This document shows positions 13,441-19,343 of a DNA stretch of 38,772 nt, one piece after another (position 1 is the first letter of the stretch; every line of letters starts with the position of its first letter). Below the pieces are notes generated by a model. That model had not been told where the DNA came from. It saw nothing but the letters and a program-made list of their open reading frames with translations, and did no database searches. The translations under genes were made by a program, and so were the position numbers. This stretch comes from a virus: the IMG/VR virus record IMGVR_UViG_3300010370_000084, positions 1 to 38,772 of that record; one strand, given 5' to 3'.

Positions 13441-14523
13441 TCAGTTCCCCTTCAGATACTTGGCTTGGCCTGCACTGAGCTCCGTGTATGCACGGCACAT
13501 GGCCAGCATCGTGAGCTTGGATTTAACGCCAGCGATTGTCGTTATGAACAAGTGACGTGCTTCGAATGACTCCCAGCGCTTGACGTACTCACAATACGCA
13601 GGCAACGACGCAGGCTGCGCCCGGTTCGCAAGTTTGAAAGCCATGAGAAAGTAAGCAGACACACCGTCCGGCAGGGGCGCATCCTTGGGGGAGGACTCGA
13701 TAAGTTTCAGTGGTGGCAGCTTGTCGTCCAGCAACACCGCAGCCTCAAGCATCCTCGCCGCAGGCTCACCGATCGTACCTGCCAGTGCAGGCAAGAGCGC
13801 ACTACCCAGACGGTCACGTTGTTTGATGATGTGTGACGCCCGCTCAAGCGCCCGCCCCGAGCAGTATGTCTTGGTGTTACCCGTCAGTGGGTTGAACACG
13901 TACGGGTTCTTAGGATTAGTGAGCGCGTCGTACCGCTCGAACACCTCGGGGGTATCAAACACAAACTTCATTACTGCAGGGTCGATATCGTTCTCAGCTG
14001 CCCACAGCAGCCACCCAGTGGGCTTCCCCTCAGCGTCAAGGACTTCGGGATTGGCGTAGTCCACCACCGTCATGCGGTTATAGCCATGTGCAGGCAGTGA
14101 GTCGCCCACCCCGTCAGAGTCTAGGTTACCGGTGGCGAATACGTAAGAGCCGTATGGCAAGGACAGGTCGCCCAATCTGCGGTCGTTGGCTAGTGGCCAC
14201 AGCATATTCAGCACGGGCTTAAGCGCTTTACTTAGCTCATCCAGCATGATGAGGACGGGTTGGTCAGACCCACGGCGCAGCCCGAACCGATTGTTCGGAG
14301 CGTAGGAAGTTGTCATGGTCTCGCGGTCCACCACCGGCATGGCGATATCGCCAAGGTCTAACTGAGTGCAGTCCACGTAGCAGGGGGTGTGGTCAGGCAG
14401 TTGCTTAGCGAGTTCCTTGAGGATCGCAGACTTACCCATACCCGGCTGCCCCCGCAGCATCACGGTGACTTGAGTACCCACGGTACGGATGAGGGTTACG
14501 GCTTGTTCGAAATTGACTTGCAT
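13441..14523 (-). CDS. MoxR/CobS-like AAA+ ATPase
   Basis: 360 residues. Walker A GQPGMGKS at 25-32, Walker B LIMLDE ending at D95-E96, and sensor 1 FATGN near 130. The ATPase lid and a helical C-terminus follow. The group is the CobS/MoxR AAA+ family, which forms hexamers and remodels protein targets with a VWA partner; in cobalamin synthesis CobS and CobT insert cobalt. Phages carry such pairs without cobalamin genes, and their task there is not known. It starts the AAA+/58-aa/VWA/84-aa/DUF3150-like run. Palindrome copy 2 lies 20 bases upstream of the ATG, so it may be under operator control. Confidence 0.85.
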   Translation of the reverse strand: MQVNFEQAVTLIRTVGTQVTVMLRGQPGMGKSAILKELAKQLPDHTPCYVDCTQLDLGDIAMPVVDRETMTTSYAPNNRFGLRRGSDQPVLIMLDELSKALKPVLNMLWPLANDRRLGDLSLPYGSYVFATGNLDSDGVGDSLPAHGYNRMTVVDYANPEVLDAEGKPTGWLLWAAENDIDPAVMKFVFDTPEVFERYDALTNPKNPYVFNPLTGNTKTYCSGRALERASHIIKQRDRLGSALLPALAGTIGEPAARMLEAAVLLDDKLPPLKLIESSPKDAPLPDGVSAYFLMAFKLANRAQPASLPAYCEYVKRWESFEARHLFITTIAGVKSKLTMLAMCRAYTELSAGQAKYLKGN

Positions 14524-14542
14524 GATGATTCCTTGTGAAGGT

Positions 14543-14557
14543 TTTTAACGGTTAAAA
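14543..14557. promoter_or_regulatory. Palindrome TTTTAACGGTTAAAA, copy 2
   Basis: Identical to copy 1. It directly abuts the stop codon (14558-14560) of the 57-residue gene and lies just upstream of the AAA+ gene ribosome site. The same stop-palindrome-ribosome site order as copy 1. Confidence 0.7.
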
Positions 14558-14731
14558 TTAAAAATCTGCTGACTGCACCACTTGTGCGCCTTGCTTCTCG
14601 CAGAGCACTACAGTTATTTCATATGTTTTCTTAGCTTTGAACATGGCAGCAGCTTTTAGCTGTGCTTCGTAAGACGTGGCGGCGTAAACCTCACAAGTCT
14701 TACCACGGTAAAAGCATTTATATCCGTTCAT
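14558..14731 (-). CDS. 57-residue conserved phage protein
   Basis: Short gene with AAGGAGTTTTAA before ATG 14731. The protein MNGYKCFYRGKTCEVYAATS, then YEAQLKAAAMFKAKK and YEITVVLCEK, belongs to a small family common in phages of proteobacteria; a beta-alpha-beta fold is likely. No function is known. It precedes the AAA+ gene, with palindrome copy 2 between them. Confidence 0.75.
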   Translation of the reverse strand: MNGYKCFYRGKTCEVYAATSYEAQLKAAAMFKAKKTYEITVVLCEKQGAQVVQSADF

Positions 14732-14776
14732 TTAAAACTCCTTGTAGGGTTTGGTTTTGGTTGAGTTAAACGACAA

Positions 14777-15511
14777 CTACAGGACAAACACATCAGACTC
14801 GACGGTGTGTTTCATCTCGGCTTTGGCAACAGCCATGAGCTTGGCCCAGCACTGAGACGTACTTGCTTCATCCCACTTACGCATGCCCCACACCGGCGTG
14901 TACTTGTAAGACGCAATCACCCCAGGCCAATACTCGGCAAACCTAAAGTCGGTTAGTGCCCCACTGATACGGCGGCTGTCAACCGCGAAGGGAGCATCGC
15001 CTGGGGTCGCATTCGCATACAGCACTGGGAACAATGCTTTGAACCCGGAGTCCTTGATTGCTTGTGTGAAAGCTTTAGTCTGTTCTCGATCCACCACCTT
15101 GCGGCAGAACGGCTTAAGTTCGGTGGGCACCCAATCCCCCGCCTCGTTGGGACGTAGCTCCATGCCATCGTAGTAACGCCAAGGACCAAGAGCCAACTGC
15201 GAGAGGTTGCCGAAGCGAACCGAGTAAATCGACATGCGGATACGGCACAGGTAGAGAGCCTCGGTTACCGCAGCCCGTGTCGTGGGGGACGACCCCCACC
15301 CATCGCAGTTAATGATGACGCGATCACCACTCTCAGGGATGATTAGTATGTCTGTGTTGTAACGACGCACAGCGATGCCGTCGTGCAGGAGCCGCACCCG
15401 CTCCCAGTCTCTACGCCTGCGTTTGGGGTCCAGGGGCTCTTCGCCTTTGAACCGGCCACGTTTGTACTGATGGCGCTCGATGTGATCTTTCAGCAGTTGA
15501 TACGGGTTCAT
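14777..15511 (-). CDS. Hypothetical phage protein
   Basis: 244 residues, not recognised. A basic N-terminus (KRGRFKGEEPLDPKRRRRDW), alternating strand-like segments (GIAVRRYNTDILIIPESGDR), and a tryptophan-rich second half (ALGPWRYYDGMEL, EYWPGVIASYKYTPVWGMR). No Walker, nuclease or methyltransferase motif. Possibly a DNA- or nucleotide-binding early protein. The start at 15511 is the only in-frame ATG near the upstream gene. Confidence 0.6.
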   Translation of the reverse strand: MNPYQLLKDHIERHQYKRGRFKGEEPLDPKRRRRDWERVRLLHDGIAVRRYNTDILIIPESGDRVIINCDGWGSSPTTRAAVTEALYLCRIRMSIYSVRFGNLSQLALGPWRYYDGMELRPNEAGDWVPTELKPFCRKVVDREQTKAFTQAIKDSGFKALFPVLYANATPGDAPFAVDSRRISGALTDFRFAEYWPGVIASYKYTPVWGMRKWDEASTSQCWAKLMAVAKAEMKHTVESDVFVL

Positions 15512-15537
15512 GGTTGAGTCCTTGTGGTTGGGGATAC

Positions 15538-15762
15538 TTAAAAAACTTTCTGTATACCAGCGTAGTTACCGAACCGATTTAACATCTTCTCCCGTGCCTG
15601 TTGTAGTGATGCGCAGTTGCGCCGGTACATCTCAATAGCGTGAAGCATGCTTTCCGGGTCGGCATCGGGGTGCCGCAGTAGCTCCAGCAGTTTGGATTCG
15701 AACTCACGTAGGTTACGGACCATCCGCGAGTACATCTGTTTTGCTTCATACACACGACTCAT
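15538..15762 (-). CDS. Small coiled-coil protein
   Basis: 74 residues, almost wholly helical: YEAKQMYSRMVRNLREFESK and CASLQQAREKMLNRF around a short break (HPDADPES). A helical hairpin is likely. Its ATG overlaps the stop of the zinc-ribbon gene upstream. Not recognised. Confidence 0.62.
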   Translation of the reverse strand: MSRVYEAKQMYSRMVRNLREFESKLLELLRHPDADPESMLHAIEMYRRNCASLQQAREKMLNRFGNYAGIQKVF

Positions 15763-15968
15763 CGCACCAGCCCGCCTTTATTGTTAAGCCCCGCCAGATC
15801 GGTCCGGCTTGTTATCAGCATGTAGTTAGACTTGTGTAGCGGTGCCACGGTGTGCCGCACGGCTCGGGCTTCATCCTCTCCGCACGGTAGACAGACTTTG
15901 TAGCCAGCTTGGAAGCGAGCGGGGTGGAAGCGATCGCCGCAGGCGCGGCAGGTTGGTTTACGGTTCAT
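15759..15968 (-). CDS. Small zinc-ribbon phage protein
   Basis: 69 residues. Two cysteine pairs (C8-R-A-C11 and C26-L-P-C29) make a zinc ribbon, followed by the conserved segment GEDEARAVRHTVAPLHKSNY and the end LAGLNNKGGLVR. The family is frequent in tailed phages of proteobacteria. Nucleic-acid binding is likely; the role is unknown. Confidence 0.75.
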   Translation of the reverse strand: MNRKPTCRACGDRFHPARFQAGYKVCLPCGEDEARAVRHTVAPLHKSNYMLITSRTDLAGLNNKGGLVR

Positions 15969-16007
15969 CTCAGTTCTCCTTGGTTGTGCCCCATGAGGGG
16001 CGGTAGG

Positions 16008-16196
16008 CTAAACGTGACTGTCAAGATGTGCTTTGTCTTGCAGAGCTAAGCGCAGCAAGCGCATCTGCTCGATTGCCTTCTCCCGTTCAGCGGGAGGTAG
16101 ATCATCAAGTTGCCCTCGGCTGTTCCTTTCGGCGTGGTAGAGAGCGTCGGCAGCAAGAGCGTAGGCGTACTGCTTGGGGGTGAATCCGTTCTTCAT
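16008..16196 (-). CDS. Small helical hypothetical protein
   Basis: 62 residues: MKNGFTPKQYAYALAADALY, then PPAEREKAIEQMRLLRLALQ. Two helices joined by a polar loop. Follows the 16198-16422 gene with a one-base gap. Not recognised. Confidence 0.6.
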   Translation of the reverse strand: MKNGFTPKQYAYALAADALYHAERNSRGQLDDLPPAEREKAIEQMRLLRLALQDKAHLDSHV

Positions 16197-16197
16197 G

Positions 16198-16422
16198 TCA
16201 TTCCTTTATGTAGTCTGAAACATTCCAATACTCATCGAGCGCAGGTTGCATACCCACACCCTCTGGCCCTTGCCATACCCACACGATGTCGCAGTCGGGG
16301 TACGCATTGAGGCACTGCTCCTCTGCATGGTCGGTATCCTCGGCGTAACACTGGAAGCCAAACGGGGGGTCAAGGGGCGTCAGAATGCCCTCGATCCGAT
16401 ACAGCACGACATAGTTCTTCAT
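16198..16422 (-). CDS. Small hypothetical phage protein
   Basis: 74 residues. MKNYVVLYRIEGILTPLDPP, then FQCYAEDTDHAEEQCLNAYP and VWVWQG. It has the look of a ferredoxin-like beta-alpha-beta fold seen in small phage proteins that begin KNYVVLYRI-type and carry a D-x-D-H-A-E-E-Q helix. Function unknown. Its start overlaps the stop of the upstream gene by four bases. Confidence 0.68.
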   Translation of the reverse strand: MKNYVVLYRIEGILTPLDPPFGFQCYAEDTDHAEEQCLNAYPDCDIVWVWQGPEGVGMQPALDEYWNVSDYIKE

Positions 16423-16592
16423 TTCACTTCTCCTTGGAACCTCGGGTCAGACTGTTTCGCCATCTCCACCAGCTTCTCGTGGAGCGCGGAGTACTCCTCA
16501 AAAATCTCATCGTCGTCATCGTTGCGGTCGGCATACGCCCATGCAAGTTCAGCCAAACTCCACAGTTCATGCGTGGTCAATGTGTTATTCAT
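16419..16592 (-). CDS. Small acidic protein, first gene of the leftward block
   Basis: 57 residues from ATG 16592, chosen for GGAGAACTGAG directly upstream; the frame is open to 16613. Acidic and helical (ADRNDDDDEIFEEYSALHEK). It is the first gene downstream of the promoter at 17101-17129, behind a leader of about 500 bases. Not recognised. Confidence 0.65.
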   Translation of the reverse strand: MNNTLTTHELWSLAELAWAYADRNDDDDEIFEEYSALHEKLVEMAKQSDPRFQGEVK

Positions 16593-17093
16593 CTCAGTTC
16601 TCCTTTCAGGCATGTAGCCTGGGTTTGGTTTGCGTTTAGTAAAGCAGTAGCCCCCTGGTAAGGGGGCGTTTCGTAAAGCTCATCAGTGCACGTTCCCGTG
16701 CAGACCCGGCATGTGCCGGGTTTCGCTTATTGGTTTGGTCTTGGTTAGCTTTTATTCATATGTCCTGATACCTGCACCCTCAGCACCCTGCTGGGTGCAC
16801 TGAGTTTGGATAGTGGGCTTAGATATCGCCAGATCATATGGAGGGCTTGCACACATGTGCACAGCACATGCTCTTACCTCACGCTTACTCCCCGAAGGAA
16901 CGTCACACGGGCAAACCTCGCATTAACACGAGGCCGCACTGGTACAAGCAACTACCCGCAAAGAGCAGGTAGACAGACGTGTCCGGGGTTGCATATAGCA
17001 ACAGCGGCTTGCCCGCACCCCCTATTTTTAACCGTTAAAATTAACGGGCTAGTTGGTGCGGTACAGCAGGTTGTGAAAGAACGAATTACTACG
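16593..17093 (-). other. Non-coding, hairpin-rich leader of the leftward block
   Basis: About 500 bases between the predicted transcription start (~17094) and the first gene. Inverted repeats include 16651-16667 (CCCCCT/AGGGGG type), 16706-16722 (CCCGGCA/TGCCGGG), 16788-16798 (GCACCC/GGGTGC type) and CCTCG/CGAGG near 16917-16933. None ends in a convincing T-run in leftward reading. It could hold antitermination, attenuation or RNA-processing signals. No coding frame with a ribosome site was found. Confidence 0.5.
17026..17040. promoter_or_regulatory. Palindrome TTTTAACCGTTAAAA, copy 3
   Basis: Perfect copy, about 54-68 bases downstream of the predicted start of the main leftward promoter, so a bound protein could block elongation or loop to the copies at 17942 and 18019. 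Confidence 0.7.
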
Positions 17094-17100
17094 AACCCAT

Positions 17101-17129
17101 ATTGTACATGAGTCGCGTTACTTTGTCAA
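17101..17129 (-). promoter_or_regulatory. Strong sigma70-type promoter, leftward
   Basis: TTGACA (17129-17124), 17-base spacer, TACAAT (17106-17101) on the minus strand: an exact -35 consensus and five of six at -10. The predicted start is near 17094. It should drive the whole leftward replication and accessory block. An exact FNR-type box lies upstream at about -60.5. Confidence 0.82.
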
Positions 17130-17147
17130 GTGATTGTGTATGGTTTA

Positions 17148-17161
17148 TTGATATAGATCAA
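17148..17161. promoter_or_regulatory. FNR/CRP-type box TTGATATAGATCAA
   Basis: Exact match to the FNR-family consensus TTGAT-N4-ATCAA, centred near -60.5 of the leftward promoter, the usual spacing for a class I activator site. Binding by a host FNR-type oxygen regulator is inferred. Confidence 0.55.
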
Positions 17162-17281
17162 AGTGGTTGGGTTTAGTCTGTTGAGTGAGTGTGTTACGTT
17201 ATTCCGGCACCAGTGGAGGGGTGGTTTTAGGGGTCGGGAGGGATTTTAGACAGTAGTGATTACTTCAGTTGATGGGGGTAT

Positions 17282-17926
17282 GTATCGAGAAATACGATAC
17301 ACGGAACTGTGTACTTACGTTACGGGGAAACGTTACAGGCGCGTATCGCGTATCGTTGGGGGTCGCGTATCGGAACACTTTTTCACGATACGCAGGCGTA
17401 ACGCGTAACGAGACGCATACTACAGAGAGGAAAAATGGCGCGTATCGTTGTATCGTTGATTTCAGCTTTTTAAGCGTCTGGCGCACCCCCCCCCCCCCTG
17501 AGCGCAAAAACGCATCTCCATAAAAAGCAAAAAAATAACTTCCGGCAGTTTGCTTTTTTCAGGCTGGCGTTCAAAAAACTGCGTTACAACGATACATATA
17601 TATAAAACTTCTTCTTCTTCTTATTATTATTAGGCGTTTGTTGTTACGCAACAACGCTTTTTCCCCTCTTTGGTGCAGTTTTCCATACACACTCACGTGA
17701 CATAGTGTCTAACTGAACAAATTTCCTTGTAACGTTTTTACGTAACATTCCCCCTTTTTTGCGATACGCGTGTTACACGCTTGTAGCGTTTTTTACGATA
17801 CACAAAATTGTGTTATGTGGCTTGTAACGAAATTTACGATACATAAAAAAGAGTGTAGTGGTCGTGTATCGTTTTCGCGTATCGTTGTGACACAGTTACA
17901 AAAGCCCGTATCGTTTTCGCGTATCG
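17282..17926. repeat. Cluster of 16 GTATCG/CGATAC hexamers
   Basis: Sixteen exact copies of GTATCG or its complement in about 645 bases (roughly 0.3 expected), many as CGTATCG, in both orientations, mixed with seven GTAACG/CGTTAC hexamers. Spacing is irregular. Looks like iterated binding sites for a replication initiator or regulator. Confidence 0.75.
17486..17498 (+). repeat. Homopolymer of 13 C
   Basis: Thirteen consecutive C bases within the non-coding control region. The length may vary between phage particles or be uncertain in the assembly. Confidence 0.85.
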
Positions 17927-17939
17927 TTGTGACACAGTT
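17866..17939. repeat. Two 32-bp direct repeats, period 42
   Basis: Copies at 17866-17897 and 17908-17939 are identical. Each has two GTATCG motifs and ends GTGACACAGTT. Palindrome copy 4 follows three bases after the second copy. Confidence 0.85.
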
Positions 17940-17941
17940 GA

Positions 17942-17956
17942 TTTTAACCGTTAAAA
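17942..17956. promoter_or_regulatory. Palindrome TTTTAACCGTTAAAA, copy 4
   Basis: Perfect copy with symmetry extended by two bases on each side (GATTTTAAC...GTTAAAATC). Sits directly beside the second 32-bp direct repeat. Confidence 0.7.
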
Positions 17957-18018
17957 TCAGCTCCCATGCACCCCTGCGATGATAGTTTGTTTTTACCTGC
18001 GAAGCAGGTCTGTATTTA

Positions 18019-18033
18019 TTTTAACCGTTAAAA
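18019..18033. promoter_or_regulatory. Palindrome TTTTAACCGTTAAAA, copy 5
   Basis: Perfect copy with the longest symmetry: arms of 10 bases (TTATTTTAAC / GTTAAAATAA). Flanked on both sides by small GAA-loop hairpins. Confidence 0.7.
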
Positions 18034-18158
18034 TAACAGCCTGAAAGGCTGCTGATTAGTTGTTTGCAGGACTCACCTGCCCTCCCGCGCTCACTCGCAC
18101 GCACACTCGCTCACGTGCTGCCGCCTACTATCAACAAGCCCGCGAAAAACGCGGGCGT

Positions 18159-18182
18159 AAAAAAGCCCCGCCGAAGCGGGGC
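18159..18182 (-). terminator. Rho-independent terminator behind the 18202 gene
   Basis: AGCCCCGC/GCGGGGCT stem with a TTCG loop, then TTTTTT in leftward reading. A second GC-rich hairpin (GCCCGCG/CGCGGGC) follows at 18138-18156. Together they should separate the 18202-18771 gene from the control region. Confidence 0.85.
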
Positions 18183-18201
18183 TGATGCTACTGGTTAAGT
18201 C

Positions 18202-18771
18202 TTATTTCCAGCCGTGCGACTTGACCCAGGCCAGAAACAGCGCGACCCGTCCGGGTTCCGAACCAACTGCCAAGACTGCCGCGCCGAACTGATCAGGCTT
18301 GACCGACTTGGGGACCGTAAGCGCCACGGTACGTTTCTTGGCGTCGACCTTCAAGCTCGCTGCAGTCGTGGGTCTGTGCGACTTGGCCTTGGCGCCGGCT
18401 TTGCCACGTCCGGTCCGTTCATTAGCGGGTATTGGTTTAAGTCCACCATCTTCCGGGGCAAAGTGTGCCCGGGCATGCCAAGGTTGGCCCCAATGAAGCG
18501 CACGCTTTAGGCCCGACTTATACGCATTGGCAGTTGCCCGCGAGAGAATGCCCGTATCAACGCAGGCCCCGAAAATCTCGACCCCTATAACCTTTGCCGT
18601 GTCGATCTTATCCAGACCTTCCACGACTGCACAGTCAATTGCGAAGTTAACCGCCACAGCGCGCTGGGTTGCCGCTTCCGCTTGGGTTGCTGCGATCCGA
18701 TCTGCAGTGTCCGCGAACACGGTAAGAGCATTGTCGATTGCATCAGCGAGAACCTTGTTTACGTTATCCAT
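18202..18771 (-). CDS. Unknown protein with own promoter and terminator; candidate regulator
   Basis: 189 residues from ATG 18771, preceded by AAGGT; the frame is open to 18837, but that part would begin upstream of the predicted transcript start. The N-terminal half is helical (NKVLADAIDNALTVFADTAD, then RATANAYKSGLKRAL), the middle is basic and disordered (RTGRGKAGAKAKSHRP), and the C-terminus looks like a small alpha/beta domain (RTVALTVPKS, GRVALFLAWVKSHGWK). No named family recognised. It is the only gene isolated at the divergent point, with palindrome copy 6 touching its -35 box, which makes it a candidate for the protein that binds the palindromes and controls itself. This is inference from position. 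Confidence 0.7.
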   Translation of the reverse strand: MDNVNKVLADAIDNALTVFADTADRIAATQAEAATQRAVAVNFAIDCAVVEGLDKIDTAKVIGVEIFGACVDTGILSRATANAYKSGLKRALHWGQPWHARAHFAPEDGGLKPIPANERTGRGKAGAKAKSHRPTTAASLKVDAKKRTVALTVPKSVKPDQFGAAVLAVGSEPGRVALFLAWVKSHGWK

Positions 18772-18793
18772 GGTGTTTACCTTGTGAAGTTGC

Positions 18794-18810
18794 GTGGTCA
18801 CGTCGACCAC
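18794..18810 (-). other. Inverted repeat at predicted transcript start
   Basis: GTGGTC, 5-base centre, GACCAC, spanning about +1 to +17 of the predicted 18202-gene transcript. May be an operator or a 5' RNA hairpin. Confidence 0.5.
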
Positions 18811-18817
18811 AGAACGG

Positions 18818-18845
18818 ATTGTACACTGTTCCTTCACAATGTCAA
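18818..18845 (-). promoter_or_regulatory. Sigma70-type promoter of the 18202 gene
   Basis: TTGACA (18845-18840), 16-base spacer, TACAAT (18823-18818) on the minus strand; start near 18811. It shares both boxes with the main leftward promoter. Palindrome copy 6 begins two bases upstream of the -35 box. Confidence 0.75.
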
Positions 18846-18846
18846 A

Positions 18847-18861
18847 TTTTAACGGTTAGAA
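18847..18861. promoter_or_regulatory. Palindrome TTTTAACGGTTAGAA, copy 6 (one mismatch)
   Basis: One base differs from the other five. It abuts the -35 box of the 18202-gene promoter, a position that suits either activation or repression. Confidence 0.65.
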
Positions 18862-18983
18862 TCAGACCCCACCGTACGGGGGGAACCCCTTTTGCCGGTT
18901 ATGGGACCCACGCGCGCTTACGCTGAGTGCTAAATCCACGCAACCCACTTCACCGCTTCGCTTCACTTAGTTAACTTCGCTTG
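18862..18983. other. Short non-coding spacer before the repeat array
   Basis: No gene or clear signal. It carries CTTCGCTT and AGTTAACTTCGCTTGC, which recur in similar form at the far end of the array (19186-19206), so the array may be bounded by a degenerate direct repeat. Confidence 0.4.
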
Positions 18984-19188
18984 CCTGCGTTCCACCTGCG
19001 TTTTCCTTAACTACCTGCGTTCCACCTGCGTTCCACCTGCGTTCCACCTGCGTTCCACCTGCGTTCCACCTGCGTTCCACCTGCGTTTTCCTTAACTACC
19101 TGCGTTTCACCTGCGTTCCACCTGCGTTTTCCTTAACTACCTGCGTTCCACCTGCGTTTTCCTTAACTACCTGCGTTTCACCTGCGTT
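18984..19188. repeat. Array with 16 copies of CCTGCGTT
   Basis: Sixteen copies of CCTGCGTT. Most are spaced 11 bases (unit CCTGCGTTCCA or CCTGCGTTTCA), and four are followed by TTCCTTAACTA, giving a 19-base step. All are in one orientation. It ends 155 bases before the small terminase start. An 11-base step places sites on nearly the same DNA face, as in iterons or pac-type packaging sites. No unique spacers, so not CRISPR. Confidence 0.85.
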
Positions 19189-19288
19189 AACTTCGCTTCG
19201 CTTGCCTACATACCCCCCTTTCACCAAAACAAGCCCTCAAAAAATTTTTGCTAAATTTCTCACAACTCTACTTCACTCAGTTAACCCC

Positions 19289-19316
19289 TTGCATATAACC
19301 TTGCCTGTGTTACGAT
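19289..19316 (+). promoter_or_regulatory. Possible sigma70-type promoter of the packaging/structural block
   Basis: TTGCAT (19289-19294), 16-base spacer, TACGAT (19311-19316). Four of six matches in each box, so weaker than the leftward promoters. It is the best match upstream of the small terminase. Confidence 0.4.
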
Positions 19317-19343
19317 GCGGTATCCGCTACTTGCGTGCATATT

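Larger units (their letters stand above)
17162..18201. other. Non-coding control region, no supported gene
   Basis: About 1 kb without a convincing gene. It holds the GTATCG/CGATAC repeats, direct repeats, a C13 run, an AT-rich stretch (17580-17640 with CTT and ATT microsatellites), a hairpin at 17640-17657, palindrome copies 4 and 5, two GAA-loop hairpins (ACCTGC/GCAGGT at 17992-18009 and CAGCCT/AGGCTG near 18038-18052) and a terminator at its right end. The mix of iterated motifs and AT-rich DNA would suit a replication origin. Confidence 0.5.

Noticed and set aside
16668-16687. Hammerhead-ribozyme-like core on the minus strand (CTGATGAG ... CGAAAC) beside a GC-rich hairpin
   Set aside because: Stem II would have one base pair, stem III needs a bulge next to the cleavage site, and no stem I can form with the flanks. 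Likely coincidence.
16593-17093. tRNA or known riboswitch in the hairpin-rich leader
   Set aside because: No cloverleaf with acceptor and T-arm and no recognised riboswitch core could be built by eye.
16806-17111. Rightward 101-codon frame in the leader
   Set aside because: Runs against transcription, crosses an operator and the promoter -10 box, rich in unusual residues, no ribosome site.
17265-17523. Open frames on both strands (80 and 84 codons) across the hexamer repeats
   Set aside because: Openness follows from the repeated hexamers; no ribosome site, no protein-like composition, both strands open at once.
18984-19188. CRISPR-like array
   Set aside because: Repeat unit is 8-11 bases with no unique spacers and no cas genes nearby.
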